From the NCBI GenBank assembly GCA_965240325.2, contig OZ251241.1:558001-622000 (forward strand): 64,000 nt of DNA. The letters are read 5' to 3'. How positions within the stretch are numbered: position 1 is the stretch's first letter; each line of letters begins with the position of its first letter. The DNA comes from Rebecca billardiae RCC1528. Lineage: Eukaryota > Haptophyta. A program made the translations under genes and the position numbers. Positions 32,424 through 42,050 of the stretch are shown piece by piece. Below the pieces are notes generated by a model that ran no database searches, was not told where the DNA came from, and worked only from the letters and a program-made list of their open reading frames with translations.

Positions 32424-32628
32424 GACGACGGACGGGCCTCGCGAGACTTCGCTGATGACGAGCCGCCGGACGACGATCGAGAGCGATCTCCGGGCGACCC
32501 CCGGCCGGCAAAAGCTCTGGCCAGTGTATTTTTCAATTTTTGTCGCCGGCGGCAGCCATCGCTGCGGCCAACCGTCGTCGTCGAGCAGCTCGAGCGGCGC
32601 CGGGCCGCCCTCAGAGCCGGCGCGGGCG

Positions 32629-34803
32629 ATGCTCGGAGATGGCCACGTCGACGAGTTGCTGCGGCAGATGGAGGAGCGATGCATCGCGCACATCGACGTA
32701 GACTGCTTCTACTGCGAGGTCGAGCGCCAGCGCGCGCCGCGCCTCCGCGGCAAGCCGATGGCGGTGCTGCAGTACAACCCGAGGGACCCGCGCACGATGC
32801 GAGCGGACGACGACCGCGTCATGCCCGACTCGGACGGCAGCATCATCGCGGTGTCGTACGAGGCGCGCGCGCAGGGCGTGACGCGCGTGATGCGCGGGCG
32901 CGAGGCGCGCAAGCAGTGCCCGTCCATCGTGCTTGTGCAGGTGCCCGTCTCGCACTCGAAGAGCGACCTCACGATTTATCGTGAGGCGGGCGCGCGCGTG
33001 ATCAGCGTGCTGGCGCGCTTCGCGACGTCCGTGTGCCGCGCATCGATCGACGAGGCGTACGTCGATGTCACCGCGCGCGCCGCCGAGCTCGCCGCGCGGC
33101 TGGCCTCCGGCGCCGAGCCGATTTTGGCAGCAGGCGTCGCGCCGGCCGAGCTCTCGCCCGACAGCCTCGAGTGGACGTGGGTCGCCGGCGTGGACGAGCC
33201 CGACGGCGCGGAGGTGCTCTCGCGCGCCGAGGTGCGGAACGGGCACGCGAAGGGGCTACACGCGCCCCGCCCCACACCCGCCGGCGCGGGCGCCGACGGC
33301 GCGGGCGGCGCCGCCGGCGGCGCGGACGCGGCGATATCCGTCGAAGCGGCGCGCGTCGCTCACATGGAGTCGCTCAGAGGGCGTGCCGCGCAGCAGCAGG
33401 CGGACGCGCAGGCCGAGCAGGCGCGCAGCGAGGCGGCGTCGAGCGTGAGCGCGAGCGCCCAGTGGTGGCGCCGCCCCCTCGACGAGTGGCGCCCCGCCGA
33501 GCTCCTGCTCGCCGCGGGCGCGCGCGTCGTGCACAGCATGCGCCGAGCTGTGCTGCTCGAGCTCGGCTTCTCGTGCAGCGCGGGCGTGGCGCACTCGATG
33601 ACGCTGGCCAAGCTGGGCTGCTCGATGCACAAGCCGGGGATGCAGACCGCGCTGCCGTCGGCGGCGATGGCGCGGCTGCTCCACTCCATGCCCATCGAGC
33701 GCGTCAAGGGGCTCGGCGGCCAAGGCCTCGGCCGCCAGCTGCGCGAGGAGCACGGCGTGCGCACGCTCGGCGACCTGGCCAGTTGGCCTCTGGACAGGCT
33801 GGTCGCGCGCTTCGACGCAAAGTCGACGGCGAAGGTGAGCCGCGGCTCGGGCGTGTGGCTGTACCGCATCGCGCGCGGGATTGATCTCGACGAGGTGAAG
33901 GACGAGCCGCTCCCCGGCAGCCACGGCGTGGGCAAGAACTTTGTCCGCTCGGCGACGGGCGCGCTCACGAGCGCGCGCGAGCTGCGCCACTGGCTGGGCG
34001 AGCTGGCCGCGCAGGTGCTGGAGCAGCTGCGCGAGGAGCTGGACGTGCACGAGCGCGTGGCGACGCGGCTCACGGTGCACTGGGCGAACGACGCGGCCGC
34101 GGCGGTGTACGCCACCGCCGGCGGCACCCGCTCGCGCAGCCTCAAGCTCAGCCGGCCGTACTCGCACGAGCGCATCGTGGCCGAGTGCTGCGCGTGCGTC
34201 GAGCGCGAGACGGCCGGCCGGCCGATGCGCGTGGGCATGCTCGGCCTGATCGCGTCGGGGATGGAGGCGCTGCCCACGGGCAACGCGCGCCTCACCGACC
34301 TCTGGACGGCCAAGCCGGCCGCGGACGCGGACGCGCCCGGCGAAGCGGGTGGTGACGGCGACGCGCCCGATGCGGTGGCGGCTGCCGCGCCAGCCGCCGC
34401 CACCGCGCTGCAACTCACCCTGGACGCGACGTCGTGCCGCGCAGACGTCGCACCGCCCGTCCCGCCAATGCCGGCGCGAGTGGATGCGCCTGTCTCTCCC
34501 GAGGCGGCGGCCACAGACGCAGATGCGGACGGCGCTGATGAGCCGGCGGAGGCGCGACCCGCCAAGTACGTTCGTCTCGCCGTCGAGGAGATTGAGCCGA
34601 GCGTCCTCGCCGAGCTGCCCGCGGACGTGCGGCGCGAGCTGCTCGAGGAGATCCGTGGCGCCGAGAGGAGCTCGGTGGGCGCGGCAGGGCATGCGCAACG
34701 AGGCAAGACCGGGTGCGGCTCGGCATCTAGCAGCGCCATCGCCCGGGGCCGCGCGCCCGCAGCAGGCTCGGCGAGCATCGCTCGCTTCTTCGTCCGGAAG
34801 TGA
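32629..34803 (+). CDS. POLH: DNA polymerase eta (translesion, Y family)
   Basis: Intronless, 724 residues from ATG 32629. Catalytic metal ligands are visible in H-I-D-V-D-C-F-Y (Asp23) and A-S-I-D-E-A-Y-V-D (Asp141, Glu142). G-S-I-I-A-V-S-Y-E-A-R-A-Q-G-V-T-R is the eta-type fingers segment. A long insertion (~180-290) follows the palm. H-S-M-T-L-A-K-L-G-C-S-M-H-K-P and V-K-G-L-G-G are the thumb/HhH region. Near 650-680, I-E-P-S-V-L-A-E-L-P-A-D-V-R-R-E-L-L is a ubiquitin-binding UBM motif, and the C-terminus S-I-A-R-F-F-V is PIP-box-like for PCNA. UBM rather than a UBZ finger is the arrangement known for plant Pol eta. The enzyme bypasses UV dimers. Confidence 0.94.
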   Translation: MLGDGHVDELLRQMEERCIAHIDVDCFYCEVERQRAPRLRGKPMAVLQYNPRDPRTMRADDDRVMPDSDGSIIAVSYEARAQGVTRVMRGREARKQCPSIVLVQVPVSHSKSDLTIYREAGARVISVLARFATSVCRASIDEAYVDVTARAAELAARLASGAEPILAAGVAPAELSPDSLEWTWVAGVDEPDGAEVLSRAEVRNGHAKGLHAPRPTPAGAGADGAGGAAGGADAAISVEAARVAHMESLRGRAAQQQADAQAEQARSEAASSVSASAQWWRRPLDEWRPAELLLAAGARVVHSMRRAVLLELGFSCSAGVAHSMTLAKLGCSMHKPGMQTALPSAAMARLLHSMPIERVKGLGGQGLGRQLREEHGVRTLGDLASWPLDRLVARFDAKSTAKVSRGSGVWLYRIARGIDLDEVKDEPLPGSHGVGKNFVRSATGALTSARELRHWLGELAAQVLEQLREELDVHERVATRLTVHWANDAAAAVYATAGGTRSRSLKLSRPYSHERIVAECCACVERETAGRPMRVGMLGLIASGMEALPTGNARLTDLWTAKPAADADAPGEAGGDGDAPDAVAAAAPAAATALQLTLDATSCRADVAPPVPPMPARVDAPVSPEAAATDADADGADEPAEARPAKYVRLAVEEIEPSVLAELPADVRRELLEEIRGAERSSVGAAGHAQRGKTGCGSASSSAIARGRAPAAGSASIARFFVRK

Positions 34804-34932
34804 CGAGCGGACCTGATCATGATGCGCCTGCGGCACTCTCACTCTGCGGCTCGGTACAACCTAAGACTACACCACTACTGCTTAATTTACATGCGATTGC
34901 GCGCGCGGATCGAGTATCGTTGTGAATTGCCG

Positions 34933-36228
34933 CTAGCCCGCCCTGGACGACCCGGGCTCGGAGTCAAGGGGCGCGCTTGCTGGTGCCATAACGGCCGCGA
35001 CTGCGCTGAAAATCGCGGATGCCATCAAGGTGAAGACGGGCGATGGCGGGCACCAGTGCAAGCAGTCTTTATCGGACCCGTGCCAATCGCCGTGAGCCAT
35101 CAGCGGCGCGTACACTGGGAGCACGGGCACGCCGCTCGCGCGCATGAACGCGTTCGCCACCGGGTTGCGCCAGTTGTCTGCGTCGTCCTCCGAGATCTCC
35201 TGCGTGCACGGCTGCTCGCAGGCGCCATCGCACGGCAGGCTGCTACCGCCTAGCGCACCGCTTGTGCCGGGCGCAAAGTGGCGCGGCGTGGTCTCCATCC
35301 ACAGCACGGCGCGGGGCGGGGACGTGCCAGCCGGGCACAGAGGCGCCGCCGCCCGTCCGCCCAGCCTTGCCGCCAGCCGCTGCACGTCGAGTACGTAGTC
35401 GCGCACGCGCAGCCTGTTCTCCTTCCGGCGCCGCGCGTCCTCCGTGATCCGCGCCGAGGTTTCCTTCCGATCGCCGGCGCTGTCCCCGTAGTTCATCAGG
35501 CGCTCGACGATGACCTTGATCCACAGCCGGCATAGTGCCTTCGTCTCGTTTTTTCGCCAGCACTCGCCCCGGCCCTCGTTATACCATACGCCCAGGTTGA
35601 GGACGGCGACGGTCTGGCGCGCGCTGGCCCTCGGCGTGCACAGATGCGCCAGCGCGCGTGCGAGGCTGCCCTCGCTCCTCGGCACGGTGGCCAAGTACAT
35701 GAACTCGTGGCTCACGCCGGCAAGGGCCGGGTTCTCACGCGCCACAAGCTGGAGCCAATAGTCGCTGAACTGATTAATCAGCGAGTCGCCAACCATCACC
35801 AGCCGCACGCCGCCGGCGCGGCCATCGAGCGCGTCGCCGAAGTCGTGAGAGAATGCGTCCCGCACAAGGTCTTCGCACCGGCTCGTGCGCGGCACGGCCC
35901 AGCACCCCGACGCGAGCGCCGACACCGAGGCGTTTCTATACCTCGGCCCGCAATCCATATGATGACGAGGACCTAACCTCGTCTTGAACGCCTTTTCCAC
36001 ACCACGCTGGAGGCGGGACACCGCGTCGGGGCGCACTGGCGGAAGGATAGAGGAGCGTTGGCTGTCATTGGCGTTGCACAGGGGTCGCCAGCGCATCTGG
36101 CCAATGCACTCGAGCGTGCGCTCGAGCCCTGTACTCGTGCCATCGCCTCTGCTCGGCTTCAGGTCAGCGGATGATGCGGCCCCTGCGAGGACGATCGCAC
36201 AAACCGCCGGCCAGGCGCACAACGCCAT
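34933..36228 (-). CDS. PC-esterase / TBL-like polysaccharide O-acetyltransferase
   Basis: 431 residues from ATG 36228, which opens a signal peptide (A-L-C-A-W-P-A-V-C-A-I-V-L-A-G-A). The frame extends upstream to 36336 without family support. The SGNH-type GDS motif is V-M-V-G-D-S-L-I-N-Q-F (Ser ~149). The C-terminal D-C-L-H-W-C-P-P-S-P block carries the paired Asp/His typical of PC-esterase/trichome-birefringence-like proteins (D-x-x-H). Such secretory-pathway enzymes acetylate or deacetylate cell-surface glycans. Several Cys (C-G-P-R-Y, C-W-A-V-P) may form disulfides. Acceptor unknown. Together with the sulfotransferase it suggests modified extracellular polysaccharides. Confidence 0.75.
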   Translation of the reverse strand: MALCAWPAVCAIVLAGAASSADLKPSRGDGTSTGLERTLECIGQMRWRPLCNANDSQRSSILPPVRPDAVSRLQRGVEKAFKTRLGPRHHMDCGPRYRNASVSALASGCWAVPRTSRCEDLVRDAFSHDFGDALDGRAGGVRLVMVGDSLINQFSDYWLQLVARENPALAGVSHEFMYLATVPRSEGSLARALAHLCTPRASARQTVAVLNLGVWYNEGRGECWRKNETKALCRLWIKVIVERLMNYGDSAGDRKETSARITEDARRRKENRLRVRDYVLDVQRLAARLGGRAAAPLCPAGTSPPRAVLWMETTPRHFAPGTSGALGGSSLPCDGACEQPCTQEISEDDADNWRNPVANAFMRASGVPVLPVYAPLMAHGDWHGSDKDCLHWCPPSPVFTLMASAIFSAVAAVMAPASAPLDSEPGSSRAG

Positions 36229-36300
36229 CGTGCTTGTGCGAGCTGTCCGGGGGCAGCCGGCCTTGCCCACTGTGCGGTTCCCTGCCCACCAGCACTCCAG

Positions 36301-36376
36301 CAGCTGGCCGATACACACCCTTACCGCTCTGCGCATGGGGAACCCATGCTCGCAGAGCGGCCGGGGCGAATCTCAG
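36301..36376 (+). repeat. Hairpin repeat, inverted copy 1
   Basis: Reads GCTGGCCGATACACACCC, then CCGCTCTGCG, a small inner hairpin ATGGGGAACCCAT, then CGCAGAGCGGCCGGGGC. The same unit lies in reverse orientation at 37109-37182. Each copy can fold on itself through CCGCTCTGCG/CGCAGAGCGG. Confidence 0.8.
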
Positions 36377-37108
36377 GGGCCTGAGGCGGTCCCGGACGCG
36401 CGCCCCGCGGCCACACCTGAGGGTGCGGGCGGGCTCTTCGATCATGTTGGTGAGCTCTCCGCCATCGGGGCGCGCTTCATTGCGCCGCCTCGCCTCGCGT
36501 ACGGCGTTCCCGTCGTGCTCGGCACTGACAAGGCTGAGCAGAGCGTAGAGTGCCATCATGATTGCATTCGGTTCCAACTTGCTCGCCAGCCACTTCCAGC
36601 CAGGTGCGCGCGGCTTGGGAGTAGACGATTAGTTCCGTGTGCCCGGGCTCGTCGTGACACCGGCATGCCGATCCCTCCCCAGCCGAGATGTCAGAGCGCG
36701 TGCGCACAGGCAGTCACAGGCAGTGCGCACTGGTAGCCAAGTGGACGCGTGTGAGCGACGACAAGCCACGACAAGAAAACGGCCGCATCCAACCTTCTCA
36801 CATACCACTAGACCACCGCGCAGAATGCGTCTGAGCCCGCCCATTCCCGCCCATAACGAGTTACAGCGGCTCGATTGTGAGGCGGGTGCAAAGGCGGCGG
36901 GTGAAAGCGAGCCCCGCGCGGGCGGCGAGAGAGACGCGCGTGCATAGACCTGATGCGGGAGTGCCCGAACAACGTGAAGGTGCGTCCATCTTCCAAGCGC
37001 GCGACCGGTCCGACACCGCGCCACGCCAAACGAGCACCACGCGTGTCGCCCCCCAGCGCCGGCCACGCGTCCCGAGGCGCTGCCATGTTTCGTCACGGGC
37101 CCGATCTC

Positions 37109-37182
37109 TGAGGTTAGCCCCGGCCGCTCTGCGAGCGTGGTTCCACCACGCGCAGAGCGGCCGGGTGTGTATCGGCCAGCTC
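37109..37182 (-). repeat. Hairpin repeat, inverted copy 2
   Basis: Complementary to 36301-36376. The stem is a perfect GGCCGCTCTGCG ... CGCAGAGCGGCC with an inner CGTGG-TTC-CACG. Not a tRNA: there are no A/B boxes. Confidence 0.8.
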
Positions 37183-38576
37183 CAGCAGGCCCCGTGCCGG
37201 CCCGGGCGGTTGCCGATGCCAACCGAGGGCAGGGTGTCACTCGGGCGTGTCAGCAAGGCGCTACGGGCGCGTATGTGCCCGCGGAGCCGGCGCGTGCGGA
37301 CGGGCTATTGTGGGAGAGCACTCGGCACCCTCCTGCGCCGCGTGTCTTGCGCCACGCCTCTTTCGCCTCGGCTCAGGGTAGCGCGCACGCACGCGTCGCC
37401 TCAACCGCAAGGCCAGCCTTGCCGCTCCGCAGCCGCGCGCGCTGTACGCGGCGTGGTCGGGAAGGAACGGGCGCTGCTGCCGGGCGAGTTGGCGACGTCA
37501 TTGGCGCACGCCTCCGCATCGATCGCGTCGACGCACTCAAAGCCCATTGTGGCAAGCTTCCCGCGCATGTGTGCTGACACTGCCAGGTCAGAACATTTTG
37601 TATCGTGCATCAGCGTGCACTGAAGGTCAAACGCGCAGGCTCGAGGTGGTGTCGCGCGCGCATGTGATGGCACGGCATGCCCCCGCAGCGGCTCGAGCCC
37701 CGAGTAGAGCCCGTCGCGCGCTGCGCGCGCGCGCTTGCATGCGAGCGCCTGCACTGCTTTTGTGGGGCGCCGCGCCGTGTGCGTGCTGCTTCAAGGCGCG
37801 GAGAGGCGAGGACGAGGAAGGCGCGTGAAGCAGAGAGGGGCGCCAGGCGGGTCTGCGAAGGCTCAAGCCCCGTGCCGGGTACGCAGCTCGACCCGACGGC
37901 CGCAGGAGCGCGCGGCGTGAGCGGCCCCGCCGCCGTGCAAGGCGGCGCGCGGGCGAGTGCCACTGGCGAGCGGCGACCTTGCGATGAGTGAGCCTCTGCC
38001 GCGCTGCGCAGAGCGCACTACGAGTTGCGGAGCCACCCTGGACACCCTCGCCGCTGCAGCACTCGTGGATGGAGCGCGAGTGACACGAATTGGGTCAGGT
38101 CAGCATGGCTGATTCCTGGGTTGGCGGCGGCTCAGGCGCCACGCGAAGGCGAGCGAGCGTCGATGACGGACGCGCTCGTCGACAGCATCGCTCATCGTGG
38201 AGAGGGTTCGCGCGGGCAAGGCGTGCCCCCCGGGCCGCCGGGCGGCTGCGACTGACGAGTCAGTAGTCACTGAGCGGCTGCGAGGTCGGAGCGCCAGCGG
38301 GTCGGAGCGCCAGCGGGCTGACGGCGACTGCCAGCGCTCCGAGACTCAGGAGCCAGCAGCGGCACCGTCGCCTGAGCGACGAATGACCGCGAAACCGTCA
38401 TCCACAATGGGAGGGCGCGGGTCATCGTCATCATCAGGCTTGGTGAGCTCGTCAAGCTCATCAGTCGACGGGCCGTCGACACAGGCCCAGGCTCGGACGG
38501 CTGACAGACCTGGTCCTGTTGACCGGTCGGGCCACTCGCGGGCCGGCGCCGCGCGCGGCCTGACCGGGCTGCGCGC

Positions 38577-38687
38577 GAACCCCGCCTATATATATCGTCA
38601 TCATCATCAGATTCATATTGAGTGTGGCATGGAACTAGTCTGTTCAGTGTTCGGCATCGGGCATAATGATGATGATAGGCGGGGTTC
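38577..38687. repeat. Small foldback, ~110 bp
   Basis: GAACCCCGCCTA followed by TATATATCGTCATCATCATC at 38577-38609 is mirrored by GATGATGATAGGCGGGGTTC at 38668-38687. The two arms enclose about 60 bases. Confidence 0.7.
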
Positions 38688-38735
38688 AAACGCAAGCAGT
38701 GTGCGTGCATTCGGACCGCGCCCATCAGGCCATCA

Positions 38736-39224
38736 ATGGCAATATATAGCCGTATATACGCCGGCCCATACGAGGCGCGGCTCGACACCTTCCCCGCGAT
38801 CGTCCCGATTGTCGTGGGGGCGTTTGGCGAGTGGAGCGCGGAGGTGGACCTCACCCTCAAGAAGATCGCCAAGATGGGGCGGGACACGTGGCTCGCGCGC
38901 CTCAGCGCGCCCTCGCGCCCCGCCGCCGAGCGCGCGCTGCTCGGCACCATGCGGCGCGAGCTGGCGGGCATGCGCTGCCTGCGTGGCCAAGCCAAGATGC
39001 TCATCGCCCGCGCGCGCATGGCGCACGTGCGCCCGGGGGCACGCGCCCGCGGGGGCGCTGCATACGACGACTACTTCGAGACGACGGCTGACGACGCGTC
39101 GGGCACCGCGACCACCGCGGTGGCGCGCGCGCGTCGACGCCAGACGGTACTCGTCGAGCTTCCGCTCGGCGATGGAGTGATGGGCGACTACGAGGGGGGG
39201 GGACGACGGCGAGGAGCCGGCTGA
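38736..39224 (+). pseudogene. Possible retroelement-derived fragment
   Basis: A 162-residue frame from ATG 38736. The segment I-V-P-I-V-V-G-A-F-G-E-W-S-A-E followed by a Leu/Lys helix recalls the segment downstream of the reverse transcriptase core in many algal non-LTR elements (P-x-V-x-E-x-F-G-x-x-G/S). The second half is Ala/Arg-rich with an acidic Y-D-D-Y-F-E-T-T. No RT catalytic motif (Y/F-x-D-D with upstream domains), nuclease or poly(A) is seen. It could instead be an unrelated small protein. Confidence 0.3.
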
Positions 39225-39497
39225 TCCTGGTCGGTGTTTGTCTCTGCTGCTCGATCTGCTGCTACCAGGTACAGCTTGCTGACTCTGACGCCTGCGCACC
39301 CATTGCATACCACGTCGTTAATATACGCCGGCCCCCGGTACGGCCGTACGGGTTATTGGTTTATGGGGCGCGCCTTATAACGGGTTTTCAGTGACTGGCC
39401 GCGCCGGGAACCAGTGCAGCCCAGTACACACACTGACACAGGGATGCAAAATGCGGCCCGCGAGTGCGGGCACCGTCTCGCCCGGCGTGGGCAGCCA

Positions 39498-40115
39498 TCA
39501 GCTCACCGCGGGCATCGGCGGTGTCGCTTGAAGCATGCGCTTGAACAGGTCGACGCCCCACGACTCGCCCGAGTTGGTCGTCGAGATTTCGTACGCAATG
39601 CTGCCGTGTGCCAGCGCCTCGATCGGTGGCAGGTGCTCCTTCTTCTCGGCACACATGCTGATGATGCTGCACAGGCGCTCACCGAGCTGCTCCTCCAGGG
39701 CGGCCTGCGCCTCGGCGCGCTCCGCGTGGTGCTGATACGGCCGGCTCTGGATGCGTAGCGGGATCGACCAGCGCTCCCAGCACACACGCTCCTCGACGTT
39801 GTGCAGCCCGAGGAGCCCCTTGCGCTGCCGTCGCTCAAAGAAGGAGAGGTCGACCTGCCCGCGCGCCTGCCCGGCGCGGTCAATGGCGTTCGCAAACTGC
39901 TCTATCCTCTCTTCCACCGTGGCGCGCATGCCCTCGTCGTGACAGCGGAGGTAGGTGAGCTCAAACAGTGTCGACTCCACCTCGAGGTGGCGGTTCGTAG
40001 GCGGAGCGCCGAGCACGCGCTGATACAGGATCGTGTGCAGGGTGCATCGCAGTGCCTCCTTCAGTTGGAAATGTTCCACCTCTAGCTCGTCGAGCTGGAA
40101 GTGCTCGTAGTTCAT
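39498..40115 (-). CDS. ATG101: Autophagy-related protein 101
   Basis: Intronless, 205 residues from ATG 40115 (human 218). A HORMA-fold pattern is clear: E-V-E-H-F-Q-L-K-E-A-L-R-C-T-L-H-T-I-L, V-D-L-S-F-F-E-R-R-Q, E-R-V-C-W-E-R-W-S-I-P-L-R and the C-terminal L-P-P-I ... I-A-Y-E-I-S block align with human ATG101 (M-S-L-E-F-Y; I-P-W-E-V-W; L-P-K-M). ATG101 stabilises ATG13 in the ULK1/Atg1 autophagy-initiation complex in organisms lacking Atg29/Atg31. The longer upstream frame to 40274 is not conserved. Head-to-head with the chromodomain gene, with 287 bp between starts. Confidence 0.85.
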   Translation of the reverse strand: MNYEHFQLDELEVEHFQLKEALRCTLHTILYQRVLGAPPTNRHLEVESTLFELTYLRCHDEGMRATVEERIEQFANAIDRAGQARGQVDLSFFERRQRKGLLGLHNVEERVCWERWSIPLRIQSRPYQHHAERAEAQAALEEQLGERLCSIISMCAEKKEHLPPIEALAHGSIAYEISTTNSGESWGVDLFKRMLQATPPMPAVS

Positions 40116-40402
40116 CCCCCTGTAGCCGACCGCCTGGCACGCTGGCACGCTGGCGAGCGGCGGAGGTGGGAGGGTGGAGGCGTCCTGCTGCTGCGATTTC
40201 ACCGGAGCAACATCACGAAAAAAACTCGATCTCACACGCAAAAAAGATCTCGGGGGACAGCCCGGACTCCACATTTCCGGGCGGCGCCCGGCGCCCAGTG
40301 CGCCACCCGTCTTTGCTCGCCGGGCTTGAACGACGACCTGCTCTCGATTGGCGCGGGGGCCGAAAGCCGCTGTGACCGCCCGAAGGCAACGCGCGCCAAA
40401 AG

Positions 40403-41206
40403 ATGGCGGACGAGGAGGTGTACAGCGTGGAGAAGATTCTCTCGAAGCGGATGCGCAAGGGCAGAGAGGAATACCTCATCAAGTGGCTCGGGTACGGCCC
40501 GAAGCATAACACGTGGGAGCCGCGCGAAAACATCTACGATGACACCCTGATCGTCGCGTTCGAGCAGGCGTTGGCAGAGCAGCCCGATAAGAAGAAGGCC
40601 AAACGCGGCAAATCAGCGGACGACGCCGACGCCAATGCGGCGTTGGCAAACGCGCGCACGATCCACGAGCCCGAGCGCATGGTCCACATCGACCTGCGGC
40701 AGCACGCCGAGCGGATCTGCTGTCTCGAGCTCGAAGATGCCCTCCAGCCCAAGGACGCGGAGTTCTCGGGGGAGGAAGTGCTGAAGGCGGTGCGGACGGC
40801 GTGGGACATGGGACCGCTCGTGGTCAAGTTCCGCACCAGCCTCGTCGACCTGAAGACGTTCATCACAGACGATCGCGTGAGACCACGGCTGCACGTTTGG
40901 TCTGGGCGGCCGATCGCGCGCGCCGACAACACCGCAGAAGATGCCGCAGCTGACCAGGACAGGCTGCAGGGGTGGTGCCACGACCTACTCAGCCGGCAGA
41001 GAGCGGCTGTCGTCGAGCTCACGAACACCGCCGTCATCGCGTCCCACCTCTTCATCATCCCGGCGCAGTGCGACACGTGGTCGGCGCTCGCCAGCATTGG
41101 CTCAGATCTGAAGCCGGGCCAGGTGGCACTTGCTGTCGTGCAGGGCAACGGCGAGGAGCCGGCGTGCGACGACGCGGACGCCGGTCCAGATGGGAGGGCT
41201 GCGTAG
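40403..41206 (+). CDS. Chromodomain protein, HP1-like N-terminus
   Basis: Intronless, 267 residues from ATG 40403. Residues ~6-55 are a canonical chromodomain: [10 protein letters not shown], then [22 protein letters not shown]. The aromatic-cage positions (Tyr6, Trp, and Tyr/Trp of T-W-E-P) are present, so methyl-lysine binding is plausible. A Lys-rich linker (D-K-K-K-A-K-R-G-K) follows. The remaining ~170 residues ([13 protein letters not shown] and onward) do not look like a chromoshadow domain and are unassigned. Likely nuclear and chromatin-associated. Confidence 0.85.
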   Translation: MADEEVYSVEKILSKRMRKGREEYLIKWLGYGPKHNTWEPRENIYDDTLIVAFEQALAEQPDKKKAKRGKSADDADANAALANARTIHEPERMVHIDLRQHAERICCLELEDALQPKDAEFSGEEVLKAVRTAWDMGPLVVKFRTSLVDLKTFITDDRVRPRLHVWSGRPIARADNTAEDAAADQDRLQGWCHDLLSRQRAAVVELTNTAVIASHLFIIPAQCDTWSALASIGSDLKPGQVALAVVQGNGEEPACDDADAGPDGRAA

Positions 41207-42050
41207 GTGGCGCGAGTGCCCTGTGCCACGCGCACATGACGGCTCTCTGAGGCACCAGGCACTTCGCGCTTCGCGCCACGGACACTGTCCTGGCGTTGGA
41301 CGGCTGCTGGCGGCCTTCGGCGCTCCGCTGGTCAGCCGCTGATCCTTGTCGACGGACCACCGTCCCCGAGCAGGTGCCAGTGATGTCCCGAGGTGCTGTA
41401 CGCGATGTCCCGAGGCGCCGCAGACCATACCGCAGCCTCACTCACTGAGGCACAGCGTGCCACAGCCTAACTCCCTAAGGCCGATGCCGCGCGCTGCCAG
41501 CAGCCGCGGCCCGCACTCAGTCAGGCGGTGACTGCTCGCACGGCCAAATGAAAATCGCAAACGCGGCGTCCGAGAAGGCAACTAGCTAGTAGCTTAGCTT
41601 AGCTACGACCGATTCAACAATGATCGACGCTGCGTTTTTCCGCGGGCCGGTCCGCCAGACCGCGAAACAATTCACGCATTTTCAGAGCGAGTCGCGGCTC
41701 CGCCTTCCCATTGGTCGGTTGGGGGGGGATCGAAAAATGAGCGGTCGCCAAAGTGAGACATATTATCTCAATACCATCAGGCGAAAGACTGGAATCAGGA
41801 AGAAAACGAGCCAATGGTCATCCCGGAAGGCATGATGGCTTGGCCGCAATCTCCTTAGCATCTCAGCAATCTTCGCTCCTTTTTTGTGTCCTTCTCCACC
41901 TCCACGAGGCCTGGACGAGATCGCTTGCGAGCGGAAGGGCTTCGGGTCGAGACTCGAGTAGAGCGCGTCAAAGCGAAGGGGAGCCGCTGGCTCGCTGGCT
42001 CCGTGAGGTTCAAGGCAGCTAGCCGCCGACGCTGATGGCGAAGACGGCGG

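Larger units (their letters stand above)
36229..39497. other. Intergenic, repeat-bearing, no secure gene
   Basis: About 3.3 kb. Contains an inverted pair of hairpin repeats (36301-36376, 37109-37182), a small foldback (38577-38687) and a retroelement-like fragment (38736-39224). Many frames at 36.5-38.2 kb are Arg/Ala-rich and lack recognisable motifs. Confidence 0.55.

Noticed and set aside
36760-36830. tRNA-like sequence on the minus strand (GGTGGTCTAGTGGTATG, at 36800-36820)
   Set aside because: It has a good A-box but no B-box (GGTTCGANTCC) and no complementary acceptor stem within a normal or intron-extended tRNA length.
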